DNA of 12,337 nucleotides from Planctomycetaceae bacterium (GTDB lineage: Bacteria; Planctomycetota; Planctomycetia; Planctomycetales; Planctomycetaceae), in NCBI GenBank assembly GCA_016765335.1, contig JAESQE010000252.1:1-12337 (forward strand), read 5' to 3'. The notes beneath the pieces are model-generated. The model was not told the DNA's origin. It did not search any database and saw only the letters and a program-made list of their open reading frames with translations. Shown in pieces: positions 1-7,900 of this stretch. Positions within the stretch are counted from its first letter, which is position 1. Every line of letters starts with the position of its first letter. Both the position numbers and the translations under genes were made by a program.

Positions 1-696
1 TATCGGGAAAGTCACCGGGTAACCACGTTCGTTACTGAAATCTCGAAGCTTGCCTGTTTCGCCGGTCACAGGAACCACATAACGCGTGCTTTCACGAGAA
101 TCGCTGCCGTAATACTTTTCGAGAGCATCACGAAACAATCGAAACGCCAAAGCTGTTTCTAATGTCCCACCCGACTTACTAATGACAACCACACCCCAGC
201 GTTGTTCGAAATCAGAAATATCTTTGCATTGAGTTTTCAGAAGTTTGAGTAGCGATTGTGTCGCATCGTTATCGACATTATTTCCTTCGAAGTACAATCG
301 AGGAATGTCGCCTCGAAGATCGCGAGGAAGCTCATTATGATACGGGTCGCACAGCCCTTCAAACAAGGCTCGCATCCCCATGTAAGACCCACCAATTCCC
401 AGCACAACCAGGCGATCCAATTCTTCTCGGAGCGTTTGCCCCGATTCAAGAATCTGCCCCAGCAGACTGGCTGCCCCTTTGCTGTCATACTCGTCTAACA
501 ATCGACGTGGGTATTCAATAAACCCTGCATCTAAGGGCTGTTTTTCAGTTGGGACATTTCCACCCGAGTTGAACAAGTCCACATCGGCAAATACTTCTTG
601 CCGAGCACTTTTCAGCGGGCCTGTCAACTCGTCCCAATGAGCATCCTGGATCGATTCACGAGCAACGTTGAATTGGTATTGTAATGGTGAAGACAT
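1..696 (-). CDS. pgi: Glucose-6-phosphate isomerase, N-terminal part (partial at left edge)
   Basis: Interconverts glucose 6-phosphate and fructose 6-phosphate in the cytoplasm (glycolysis/gluconeogenesis). The minus strand reads open from an ATG at 694-696 to the window edge, giving 232 residues starting MSSPLQYQFNVARE. Recognisable family blocks are VVLGIGGSYMGMRAL (about residues 97-111), the sugar-phosphate-binding SIS-type start, and VVISKSGGTLETALAFR (about 170-186), which matches the ISKSGTTxET block of the family. The family is usually about 450-550 residues, so roughly half is present; the catalytic Glu/His/Lys region lies outside. A GAAAG purine stretch sits 7 bases before the ATG. 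hisD ends 56 bp upstream on the same strand, so read-through is possible. The identification rests on my reading of these motifs. Confidence 0.9.
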   Translation of the reverse strand, partial: MSSPLQYQFNVARESIQDAHWDELTGPLKSARQEVFADVDLFNSGGNVPTEKQPLDAGFIEYPRRLLDEYDSKGAASLLGQILESGQTLREELDRLVVLGIGGSYMGMRALFEGLCDPYHNELPRDLRGDIPRLYFEGNNVDNDATQSLLKLLKTQCKDISDFEQRWGVVVISKSGGTLETALAFRLFRDALEKYYGSDSRESTRYVVPVTGETGKLRDFSNERGYPVTFPI

Positions 697-752
697 TTTA
701 GAACTTTCTGTGTAAACTAGTAGATAACCTCTTTGGTGATTGAGATTCTAAA

Positions 753-2141
753 TCACTTCAATCTGATATCAACGCTGTTTCGATGAGCGGTCAAACCTTC
801 TTTGTCTGCAAGTAGCCGTATGCCATCAGCATCAGCTTGTAACGCATCCTGATCGTAAGAAATAATCGATGATCGCTTGAGAAAATCGTTAGCACACAAT
901 CCATTGGCAAATCTCGCTGTTCCACCGGTGGGAAGAACGTGCGATGGACCTGCGATGTAATCGCCAGTTGCAACCGGGGTGTAATGCCCCATGAAAATGG
1001 CCCCTGCGTTTTGAACCTTGTCCAACAACTGTTCTGGATTGGCGGTCGAAATATGCAGATGTTCGGTCGCCAGCTGATCGGCTACAGTGGCAGCTTGCTC
1101 TGCTGAATCGGCCAAGATCAAAGCACTGTATGCTTCCAATGATTCCCGAGCCAAATCGCCCCGGGAAAGATGACTCAATTGAATCGCGAGTTCTTTTTTA
1201 ACGGCTTCGATCAAAGGTTTGTGCCAGGTGATCAGAATCGCTGAACCCGGGCTGTGTTCTGCCTGCGAAATTAAATCGCTGGCGACATAAGCAGGGTTCG
1301 CTGATTCATCAGCCAAAACAATTATTTCACTTGGGCCGGCGATGCTATCGATATCGACTTGACCAAACACATGACGCTTGGCTAAGGCAACAAACAGGTT
1401 TCCGGGGCCAACAATTTTATCAACCTGCGGTAAGCCTTCCACGCCATACGCCATCGCAGCCACGCCTTGCGCCCCTCCCATGCGGTAAACCTCAGTGATC
1501 CCCAACTCATGACAAACAGCCAGTAAATCGGAACTGTAACTTCCAAACTTCGTCGGCGGAGCCACAACTGCAATCTCTGGAACCCCGGCTGTCTGGGCAG
1601 GCACCGCAGTCATCAATAATGTCGAAGGATAAGCAGCAGCTCCTCCCGGGATGCAAATGCCAACTCGTTTCATCGGTAAATAGCGTTGCCGTAGTTCCAC
1701 GCGACCGGGGCCAAAGTCACGAACAATTTGAACGTCACTACTTAAAATTGCTTGCTGAAACTCAGCCACGTTTTTTCGTACCCGACGAATCGTTTGCAGG
1801 TATTGCTCATCAGCCAAGCTGTGTGCTTGTTCTAATTCTTCTTGAGAAACACGGATCGTCTGCGGATCGAGTTCTTTTCGATCCAGCTTGGCTGTGTATT
1901 TCAAAACTGCATCCAGGCCATTGTTTTTGACATCTTCGCAAATTCGCTCGACAACCTGCTGAGGAGAAAGAGGTTCCCCAAACAGATCTATCGTGAGCTG
2001 GCGACCAGATGGAGAAACGACATTGCCCTGCGGGCTGAGCTTGGCTCGCAATTCATCAAATAATGCATCAGCCCCGGCGTCAGACAAATTAATGACCGGG
2101 ATTTCAACAGGATTAACATAGGAATCAGATTCAGAAGACAT
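753..2141 (-). CDS. hisD: Histidinol dehydrogenase
   Basis: Catalyses the last two steps of histidine synthesis, L-histidinol to L-histidine with two NAD+, as a zinc enzyme in the cytoplasm. From the ATG at 2139-2141 the protein is 462 residues. Visible motifs: GICIPGG (about 161), VGPGN (about 244), the signature IDSIAGPSE (about 264-272), SQAEHSPGS with zinc ligands Q293 and H296, the catalytic pair E360-H361 in TEHLHIS, zinc ligand D394 in GDYIAGPSHVLPT and H453 near the C-terminus. The spacings between these residues (65, 33 and 59) equal those of the E. coli enzyme (H262, H327, D360, H419), so it looks fully active. The frame extends to a TTG at 2186, but the 15 extra residues are unlike the family and the ATG start is preferred, although no strong Shine-Dalgarno is visible. 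No other his gene is adjacent. It is followed by pgi on the same strand. Confidence 0.96.
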   Translation of the reverse strand: MSSESDSYVNPVEIPVINLSDAGADALFDELRAKLSPQGNVVSPSGRQLTIDLFGEPLSPQQVVERICEDVKNNGLDAVLKYTAKLDRKELDPQTIRVSQEELEQAHSLADEQYLQTIRRVRKNVAEFQQAILSSDVQIVRDFGPGRVELRQRYLPMKRVGICIPGGAAAYPSTLLMTAVPAQTAGVPEIAVVAPPTKFGSYSSDLLAVCHELGITEVYRMGGAQGVAAMAYGVEGLPQVDKIVGPGNLFVALAKRHVFGQVDIDSIAGPSEIIVLADESANPAYVASDLISQAEHSPGSAILITWHKPLIEAVKKELAIQLSHLSRGDLARESLEAYSALILADSAEQAATVADQLATEHLHISTANPEQLLDKVQNAGAIFMGHYTPVATGDYIAGPSHVLPTGGTARFANGLCANDFLKRSSIISYDQDALQADADGIRLLADKEGLTAHRNSVDIRLK

Positions 2142-2198
2142 TCCAGCAACACTCTCTAGACAAATCAATGAACTCAGTAATGTCAATTCAAAGGGGGC

Positions 2199-2217
2199 AC
2201 AGACATTCGGTGTCTGT
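2199..2217. repeat. Palindromic repeat, ACAGACA/TGTCTGT hairpin
   Basis: A perfect 7-bp inverted repeat, ACAGACA (2199-2205) and TGTCTGT (2211-2217), with loop TTCGG. It shares its arm sequence with the elements at 2246-2259 and 7901-7920, so it is probably another member of a dispersed intergenic family. No T-tract follows on either strand, so it is not a typical intrinsic terminator. Confidence 0.6.
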
Positions 2218-2226
2218 TACGTTTGA

Positions 2227-2249
2227 GTCTGTCTTGATTTAAGGCAGAC
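2227..2249. repeat. Nine-bp inverted repeat (GTCTGTCTT / AAGGCAGAC)
   Basis: Arms 2227-2235 and 2241-2249 pair over nine positions with one G-T pair and a five-base loop. The right arm overlaps the next hairpin (2246-2259), so the two cannot form together. Confidence 0.5.
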
Positions 2250-2259
2250 AAGAATGTCT
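2246..2259. repeat. Palindromic repeat, AGACA-AGAA-TGTCT
   Basis: A 5-bp stem with a four-base AGAA loop. The core CAGACAAGAATGTCT differs at only one position from the aligned part of the longer palindrome at 7901-7920 (loop GGAA). This points to a shared dispersed element. Confidence 0.55.
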
Positions 2260-2486
2260 ACCCTCCGCTCGCAATGTTTTTTTGAACTAATAGAGGTTCC
2301 CTCAACACCGATGGCGAAGACCGCATCATTCTATCAGTTCCCGGAATAAGTTACACGTCCGCTCCACGTTTGCAATTCAGGTTTTTACGCATTCGTGTAT
2401 TTGATCTCGCGTTGGAGGTTTCCTAATCCCTTGTCAGTACAAGACCACGATCAATCACGCAACACAGATTTAGATTAAGTTTGGCA

Positions 2487-3437
2487 TTATTGATCAGTTA
2501 CATCTTGCCGATGTTGAGCCATTTCAAGTAGTTGAGCATGGATATTCTGCCCAATTCGTTCAGACCAACTGTTGAGCAAAGACATCGTCACCGGGCCAGG
2601 ATACACATCTGAAACCTGCTTGCCGTTTAATTGCGAGACCCCTAAAAGACAATACGGCGTTGATGTCGTGAAAATTTCATCTGCACTGAAAAGCTCATCA
2701 ACACAAAAGTCCTTTTCAATCACTTCCAATCCCAAAGATCTTGCGATTTTGATCACAATTTCCCGACTGATTCCAGGCAATACAGTATCGACTGGAGCAG
2801 TAAAGATTTGATTCTTTCTGACAAAAAACAGGTTGGATGTACCCGTTTCACGAACATACCCCTGATTATTCAGCAAAATTGCACGAGCACCTGGAAATTC
2901 CCGTTGTACCTGCTGATCAGCCAGATGAAAAACGAGTCGACTGCGGGTTTTAGCCGAAACGGGTAAGCAGATATCTGGAACCATAGGTACTGCCGAGATT
3001 GCCAAATGCTGCCCCGATGCAACTGCATCCACCCAAAGCTCAGCAGGTAAGTCAAAAGTATGAATCACTAACGTCGCCTCATTTTGTCCAGTGCCCCCGG
3101 TGTACGTAGCGTTAATTCCAGGTGTCGCAAAGACAATAACTCCCTGTTCTTGCCAATCGGGGATGATTTCCTGATTGTGTTTAACGACATCTAAAAGATG
3201 CTGGCGAATTTTATCACTCGTGTATTGAATTGGAATCCCCACCTGTGCGGCTGAGCGAAACAAGCGATCCAAGTGCTTATCGACTTCATAAGCCTGACCA
3301 GAAAAAGTCCGCATCATTTCCGTAACACACACGCCATGTACAATTCCCATGTCTTCGACAGGTAAAACTGCCTGAGAAGCAGGGATTGTCCTTCCATTCT
3401 TCCAGGCAATTTTGTGTGATATACTCTCAGTATTCAT
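2487..3437 (-). CDS. Class IV PLP-dependent aminotransferase (branched-chain aminotransferase / aminodeoxychorismate lyase fold)
   Basis: A fold-type IV PLP enzyme of 316 residues from the ATG at 3435-3437. The Schiff-base lysine is probably K163 in PVSAKTRSRL. Glu197 starts ETGTSNLFF, and the following stretch down to LPGISR (residues 197-225) satisfies the class IV signature pattern at every position. KHLDRL near residue 54 is the conserved N-terminal block with the phosphate-contacting Arg. The family includes branched-chain and D-amino-acid transaminases and 4-amino-4-deoxychorismate lyase; I cannot separate these by reading, so no symbol is given. The frame has an upstream ATG pair at 3461, but GGAAAG nine bases before the 3437 ATG supports the shorter form. 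It lies upstream of hisD on the same strand with a 345-bp gap, which argues against tight coupling. It should not be read as HisC, which is fold type I. Confidence 0.85.
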   Translation of the reverse strand: MNTESISHKIAWKNGRTIPASQAVLPVEDMGIVHGVCVTEMMRTFSGQAYEVDKHLDRLFRSAAQVGIPIQYTSDKIRQHLLDVVKHNQEIIPDWQEQGVIVFATPGINATYTGGTGQNEATLVIHTFDLPAELWVDAVASGQHLAISAVPMVPDICLPVSAKTRSRLVFHLADQQVQREFPGARAILLNNQGYVRETGTSNLFFVRKNQIFTAPVDTVLPGISREIVIKIARSLGLEVIEKDFCVDELFSADEIFTTSTPYCLLGVSQLNGKQVSDVYPGPVTMSLLNSWSERIGQNIHAQLLEMAQHRQDVTDQ

Positions 3438-3446
3438 AAAATTATT

Positions 3447-3452
3447 CTTTCC
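3447..3452 (-). promoter_or_regulatory. Ribosome binding site deciding the aminotransferase start
   Basis: GGAAAG on the minus strand, nine bases before the ATG at 3437. It selects the internal ATG over the ATG-ATG pair at 3461, which lies upstream of this site. Confidence 0.55.
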
Positions 3453-3760
3453 AACCATCATTCAATCACTAGAACTTCATGTCAAATCGGGCTTGACGAC
3501 TCACCAATTGAGATTAATTATCAACTTTAATCACTGATCATTCAACAGCATGCGACCTGCCCTAATGGAATACGAGCCATGTGTCCATGCTCCGGGGAGG
3601 TGTTACAGGCCACACAACTCCCGTGCTATTTTAATGAATTTTCGAAACCGCAGGTTTCATACCATTGTTTGTGACGATATAATGCAATGACATATCTATG
3701 TAGTTTTCTCTGCTGATTATTTTAGTGGGTTACGTTTTATCTACTGGAAGTATTTCGAAA

Positions 3761-3799
3761 CCTTAAGGCAAGCCGGGGCGATAGTGTTTTGCCTTGAGG
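3761..3799. repeat. Eleven-bp inverted repeat / hairpin in the FHA upstream region
   Basis: CCTTAAGGCAA (3761-3771) pairs with TTGCCTTGAGG (3789-3799) over eleven positions, one of them G-T, around a 17-base G-rich loop. It lies about 190 bp before the FHA start. No T-run follows directly, so a terminator is unlikely. A leader-RNA structure, a protein-binding dyad or part of a small RNA are all open. Confidence 0.5.
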
Positions 3800-3977
3800 A
3801 CAGAAATCGTAAATAATCTATCGTTTGTGAATACTTTGGCTACTGTTCTTTTTTGTCGAAGATCTAATGTCGGCATAAAACCGTAATTGTTTGAGTCATA
3901 GAATCACAAATCGAAGGTACATGAACGGGCCCGGGCAGTGTTCGATCTTCATAGCAGAACCTGCGTGTCAAACACGT

Positions 3978-3982
3978 GAGGA
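3978..3982 (+). promoter_or_regulatory. Shine-Dalgarno site fixing the FHA start
   Basis: GAGGA with a seven-base spacer to the ATG at 3990. It is the best ribosome site near this gene and places the start at the residue where FHA-like sequence soon begins, rather than at the TTG at 3891. Confidence 0.65.
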
Positions 3983-3989
3983 ACAAATC

Positions 3990-4541
3990 ATGCCAGCGAT
4001 CCTTGAGCCAATTTCAAATTCGAATCAGACAGTCACACTCGACAAACCAATTTTGTTTGTTGGTCGACATCCTGATTGCGATTTGATTCTTAACAACAGC
4101 CAAAAAGTTTCTCGCAAGCATTGCTGTGTGATCGAGGTTGAAAGAAAATTCCTGGTTCGAGATCTCGGAAGCACAAACGGCATTCAAGTTAATGGTCGAA
4201 AAGTCAGCGGTCTCAAAGAACTAAACTGTGGGGACGAGTTGACCATTGGCGACTGTGTTTTTGTATTCAAATCTGCTGAGGCGGTACAACATCAAGCCGA
4301 GCAGCAACTCAAAGCTGATAGTGCCGCCCCTGCCCCCTACCGCATCCCGGTGGAATCTCAAGACGAACTCCCTGTGATGATCGATCACGAACTGAGCAGC
4401 GACATTCCCATCCTGCTGGATGATCCCATGGATGATGGTTTCGACATTGGAGCTGGGGGCTATGTGCCGCTCGAAGATTCCACACAAAGAAAACCAAAAC
4501 GTCAAGGCAGTGACTCACAAGCCGAACTTGTCGCTGAGTAG
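3990..4541 (+). CDS. FHA-domain protein with acidic C-terminal tail
   Basis: A 183-residue cytoplasmic protein with one forkhead-associated domain at about residues 14-95. All three hallmark blocks are present: GRH (25-27), SRKH (41-44) and STNG (61-64), so the phosphothreonine-binding pocket looks intact. FHA domains bind phosphothreonine peptides, commonly on Ser/Thr-kinase substrates, which fits planctomycete signalling; the partner here is unknown. The tail (about 96-183) is low in structure and acidic, with two related short motifs, DELPVMID (125-132) and SDIPILLD (137-144), then a basic KPKR. No signal peptide or membrane segment is seen from the chosen start. It converges on the M28 peptidase gene with a 29-bp gap and is preceded by a long structured intergenic region. 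Confidence 0.88.
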   Translation: MPAILEPISNSNQTVTLDKPILFVGRHPDCDLILNNSQKVSRKHCCVIEVERKFLVRDLGSTNGIQVNGRKVSGLKELNCGDELTIGDCVFVFKSAEAVQHQAEQQLKADSAAPAPYRIPVESQDELPVMIDHELSSDIPILLDDPMDDGFDIGAGGYVPLEDSTQRKPKRQGSDSQAELVAE

Positions 4542-4570
4542 AACCCTGCCAAGACATTCAAGCCAAGGCG

Positions 4571-7500
4571 TCACTCACGAGACCCTGGTATCAGTTCCAG
4601 AGTAATTCGTTTCCCTTTACGCTGAATAACAACCTTGGTCTTCTGCCCAATTTTCAAAGCTTCGATCGCACACGTGTAATCGTAGATGTTCTCGATCTTC
4701 TTCCCTGCCAGTTCAACAATGACATCACCACTTTTCATCCCTGATTTCTCAGCAGGCCCACCTTTGCCTACACCGGAAAGCTGAACTCCTTTTACGTCCG
4801 ATGCTCCGTAATCTGGAGTTGTCCCCAGATAGGCACGCAAATTCGCGCGGCGTTGTTGTTCTGGACGATCTTGCGATATGTAATCCGGATTCTTTTCAGA
4901 AGTCGCTAAGCCTCGCGTGATCAATCCCATCAGTTTGGCGATTTTAGCAGCGGCTTCGTAATTCAGTTTTTCAGGAGTATCTCGCGGCGTGTGATAATCT
5001 GTATGAGTCCCGGTAAATGCAGACAGAATCGGCACTCCGTTCATGAAAAACGAACTGGCATCTGTCGGTAAATAGCTATCATTTTGTAGCGTGATCGGTA
5101 GCCCTACTGGAATGTTCCGCTTTTCGATTTCGCCTTTCCAAATCGAAGAAGACCCGATTCCCTGAAGCACTAAGGCTTTATCGAATCGACCAACCATATC
5201 CATATTCAAGCAAGCCGCAATCATAAAGTTCAAGTTACTTTTTGTACTTTCGGAATGTGTATGATGATCGTGCTTCGGTGCTTCGGCTTCGTGTTTTGAG
5301 GGTGCCTTTTTCTTTTCGGGATGTTTCGATGGTGCAGCTCCCCCGTGAGCTGCATGAGCATAATTCGCCATCGCAGCTTGCAGTTTCTTTACGAAGTGAC
5401 TCGAACCATAAAGTCCCAACTCCTCCCCTGACCAAGCCACGAATATGACATCACGAGTTAAAGCAAGATCTCCATCCTTGTTTAAGCCAGCCATATACTC
5501 AGCGATCTCCATCATCGCTGCGGTGCCGGAAGCATTGTCGTCCGCTCCAAAATGAATCTGTTCCTCTTCGTTCTCTTTAGCTAATGAAGAAGAACTTCCA
5601 CCTCGGCCCAGATGATCCACATGCGCACCAACCAGAATCGCAGGTTGTTTGTTTTTCACCTTCGCTCTGAGTCTGGCAATCACATTTCGACCTTGACGTT
5701 TCACTTGGTCAATCTCGATATTTGCTTTCAGCTTCATACCCTCTAGCTGAAAGCCCATTTGTGGCTTGCCGGGATCCAGACTGCTTTGCCATTTTTCTAA
5801 TGATAGTTTCTTTTCCTCTGGAGTTGATTTCACGATCCACTGATCGACTACTTCATCAGTAACGCTAATGACCGGAATACTCGTTCCTGACAGCGATCCA
5901 TCGTAACGCAACTTGATCAATTGATCCCGCACCTTCGAATTCGGGCCAGAGACAACAATCAAACCTTTTGCTCCATGATCCCGCGCAACCATCGCTTTGT
6001 AACGCAATGAAGAAAAACGAGCCCAGTGTTGACGTAACTCCGGCGTCGCGCCTTCGGGCAAAAAACGAAACACGACAACCCATTTATCTTCCACATCCAA
6101 ATGCACATAAGAATCGTATTCCTCAAACTCCTTGCTCGCCGGGGCCACCAATCCGTAACCTGCAAATGCAATCGCATCAGATTGAAAATCTCCGGATGCA
6201 GAAAACGAAACCGGTCTCCATTGCTTGTTTAACTCGTGTGTTTTATCTCCAAGCTGCAAGCTGTTTTTCTTTCCAAGTTTGATCCCCGCTGTGAAATCGA
6301 AGTCTTGAAAGAAAGTCCCTTTGTCACCGGCTGGCTCCAAACCTAATTCATCGAAATAAGCTGCAACATACTCTGTCGCCAGTTTTTCTCCCGGAGTTCC
6401 TGTCAAACGGCCTTCAAGTTCTTCGCGACACAAAAAGGCAACATGTCGTGCAATATCCGCAGGCAGAAAATCACTCGCTGTCTGTTTCGCAGACTCCTTG
6501 GCAGAACTGAGTACATCCTTCGAACTCAATCGAGCTTCATCACCTGCGACACTCTCCAGTAACTCCAACGCTAATTCATGATTCCAATCTGCCCGGAACA
6601 ACTGCGACTGTTTCGCTGCGGTCCGATTCGATGTCCAGACCATTGCTTTTCCATCGGGACTGAATACAGGCAGGCCATCAAAGCCTTCCGAATCGGTCAC
6701 TCGAATCGGATCTGATTTCCCCTCAGTACTGACCATGTACAATTCAAAGTTGGCAAAGCCGTGACGGTTCGTAGTGAAGATGATGTACTTCCCAGAAGGA
6801 TGATAATACGGCGCCCAGGACATCACCTTCCAATCGGTCAATTGACGAACATCGCTGCCGTCAATCTTCATGGTCATAATCTCAGCCGTTGCTCCATCTT
6901 CGGTGAACCGTCTCCAGCAAATTCGTTTACCGTCTGGTGAAAAGAAAGGGCCGCCATCGTAGCCAACTGTGTCGGTCAGTTTTCGCACGTTCGAGCCATC
7001 CGCGTTCATCAGATAGATTTCCATGAACACTGACGGATCACGCTCAAGCTGTTCCTGTTCCTCTTTTGTTAACTTGCGATCATAAGCACTTCGATTAGAC
7101 GCAAACGCGATCAGCTTTCCATCCGGAGAATAAGATCCTTCTGCATCGTATCCTTTTTCCCTGGTCAGCTGACGATACGTTTTTGATTTCAGATCATACT
7201 CCTGGATATCAAAGTTCGCATCATAATCCCAGGAATATCGCCGCTGCTTACCTTCTGCTCGTAACGCAAGCTCGTCTTTCTGTTTTTGTTTTGCCGACGG
7301 ATCGAGCTGAGTCGATGCAAACAGAACCCGATTATTATCCGGATGAATCCAGGCACATGTTGTTTTCCCATGCCCTGGCGAGATGCGTTGATCATCACCA
7401 GTTTCTAAGTCGAGCAAATAAATCTGAAAGAATGGATTCCCCGGCTCGCGTTCACTCTGAAAGACCATCTTCTTGCCATCAGCACTGAAATAACCTTCTC

Positions 7501-7663
7501 CCGATCTACGCCCGGCAAACGTCAACTGACGAGTCCCCGTCAACAACGGATTCTTAACCGCAGCTTTCGGCTCCTTAGCAATCAATGCCCCATTGAAGCA
7601 AACAACCGAGAGTACAATTAACGCAGTGCTACTGACGCAGCGAAAAACTAACGAGCGGTTCAT
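4571..7663 (-). CDS. Exported TolB-propeller / M28 metallopeptidase / PDZ fusion protein
   Basis: A 1030-residue secreted or periplasmic protein. The N-terminus (about 1-29) is a signal peptide: NRS/R, a hydrophobic stretch ALIVLSVVCFNGAL, then IAKEP. Residues about 43-350 hold PD40/TolB-type propeller blades, each with an FSPDGK-like block. About 400-450 starts the peptidase region, with a protease-associated insert at about 480-620. The M28 zinc site is complete: H681 and D683 (GAHVDH), D709 (GADDNASG), E747-E748 (SGEELG), D822 (NMDMVG), H891 (DYHTPRD). A C-terminal PDZ domain spans about 955-1025. M28 enzymes are di-zinc amino- or carboxypeptidases; the substrate is unknown. Residues 768-806 form a His/Lys-rich insert between the EE motif and D822. 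AAGGA lies eight bases before the ATG. The gap upstream carries three repeat elements. Confidence 0.92.
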   Translation of the reverse strand: MNRSLVFRCVSSTALIVLSVVCFNGALIAKEPKAAVKNPLLTGTRQLTFAGRRSGEGYFSADGKKMVFQSEREPGNPFFQIYLLDLETGDDQRISPGHGKTTCAWIHPDNNRVLFASTQLDPSAKQKQKDELALRAEGKQRRYSWDYDANFDIQEYDLKSKTYRQLTREKGYDAEGSYSPDGKLIAFASNRSAYDRKLTKEEQEQLERDPSVFMEIYLMNADGSNVRKLTDTVGYDGGPFFSPDGKRICWRRFTEDGATAEIMTMKIDGSDVRQLTDWKVMSWAPYYHPSGKYIIFTTNRHGFANFELYMVSTEGKSDPIRVTDSEGFDGLPVFSPDGKAMVWTSNRTAAKQSQLFRADWNHELALELLESVAGDEARLSSKDVLSSAKESAKQTASDFLPADIARHVAFLCREELEGRLTGTPGEKLATEYVAAYFDELGLEPAGDKGTFFQDFDFTAGIKLGKKNSLQLGDKTHELNKQWRPVSFSASGDFQSDAIAFAGYGLVAPASKEFEEYDSYVHLDVEDKWVVVFRFLPEGATPELRQHWARFSSLRYKAMVARDHGAKGLIVVSGPNSKVRDQLIKLRYDGSLSGTSIPVISVTDEVVDQWIVKSTPEEKKLSLEKWQSSLDPGKPQMGFQLEGMKLKANIEIDQVKRQGRNVIARLRAKVKNKQPAILVGAHVDHLGRGGSSSSLAKENEEEQIHFGADDNASGTAAMMEIAEYMAGLNKDGDLALTRDVIFVAWSGEELGLYGSSHFVKKLQAAMANYAHAAHGGAAPSKHPEKKKAPSKHEAEAPKHDHHTHSESTKSNLNFMIAACLNMDMVGRFDKALVLQGIGSSSIWKGEIEKRNIPVGLPITLQNDSYLPTDASSFFMNGVPILSAFTGTHTDYHTPRDTPEKLNYEAAAKIAKLMGLITRGLATSEKNPDYISQDRPEQQRRANLRAYLGTTPDYGASDVKGVQLSGVGKGGPAEKSGMKSGDVIVELAGKKIENIYDYTCAIEALKIGQKTKVVIQRKGKRITLELIPGSRE

Positions 7664-7829
7664 CTATCGATCCTTCTAATATTTCATCAGCCTGAAGCAG
7701 AACCTGCATTCGGCCCCGGCTATTTTTCATCAAGAAAACAGAACACAAATATGATCGCCAATCTACCACGTCACGACAAGCGTAAACAACAAACTGCACT
7801 GCCCAAATTGAAGAAATCGACATCATAAA

Positions 7830-7866
7830 GGTTCTCCCCCTTACGAAGGGGGAGTTAGAGGGGGTT
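7830..7866 (+). repeat. 37-bp dispersed palindromic repeat, copy 1
   Basis: This 37-bp stretch is identical to the reverse complement of 11999-12035. Its core is a perfect nine-bp stem, CTCCCCCTT (7834-7842) and AAGGGGGAG (7846-7854), with loop ACG, followed by an asymmetric TTAGAGGGGGTT flank that gives it direction. Both copies lie in intergenic DNA. This suggests a REP-like mobile or structural element. There is no T-tract, so a classical terminator is unlikely. Confidence 0.85.
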
Positions 7867-7900
7867 GAGTCAGTTAAAATAGCAATAACCACTCCACCAA

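Larger units (their letters stand above)
2142..2486. other. Intergenic region with clustered hairpins (hisD / aminotransferase gap)
   Basis: This 345-bp gap lies upstream of hisD and downstream of the aminotransferase gene, both on the minus strand. No convincing gene was seen. Its hisD-proximal half holds three overlapping GACA/TGTC hairpins (2199-2259). A perfect minus-strand TTGACA box (2181-2186 read in reverse) lies about 40 bp before the hisD ATG, but no good -10 follows at 16-18 bases, so a promoter is only suggested. The half from about 2270 to 2486 shows nothing I can name, and no clear terminator with a T-run follows the aminotransferase stop. Confidence 0.5.
3438..3989. other. Long divergent intergenic region upstream of the FHA gene
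   Basis: A 552-bp gap between two divergent genes. I see no gene of convincing quality; the frame of the FHA gene runs back to a TTG at 3891 but lacks family content there. A TATAAT box at 3678-3683 could be a plus-strand -10, but the matching -35 position (about 3655-3660, TTTCAT) is poor. Other structure: a short palindrome GAAACC-GCA-GGTTTC (3644-3658), a 10-bp direct repeat TTTCGAAACC at 3640-3649 and 3752-3761, and a long hairpin at 3761-3799. The length of the gap leaves room for a long 5' leader or a small RNA. Confidence 0.4.

Noticed and set aside
2487..3437. Reading the aminotransferase as histidinol-phosphate aminotransferase because of nearby hisD
   Set aside because: Its motifs are fold type IV, while HisC is fold type I, so proximity does not support that role.
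7834..7854. Intrinsic terminator at the CCCCCTT/AAGGGGG hairpin
   Set aside because: The stem is strong but no T-run follows on either strand, and an identical copy elsewhere favours a dispersed repeat.
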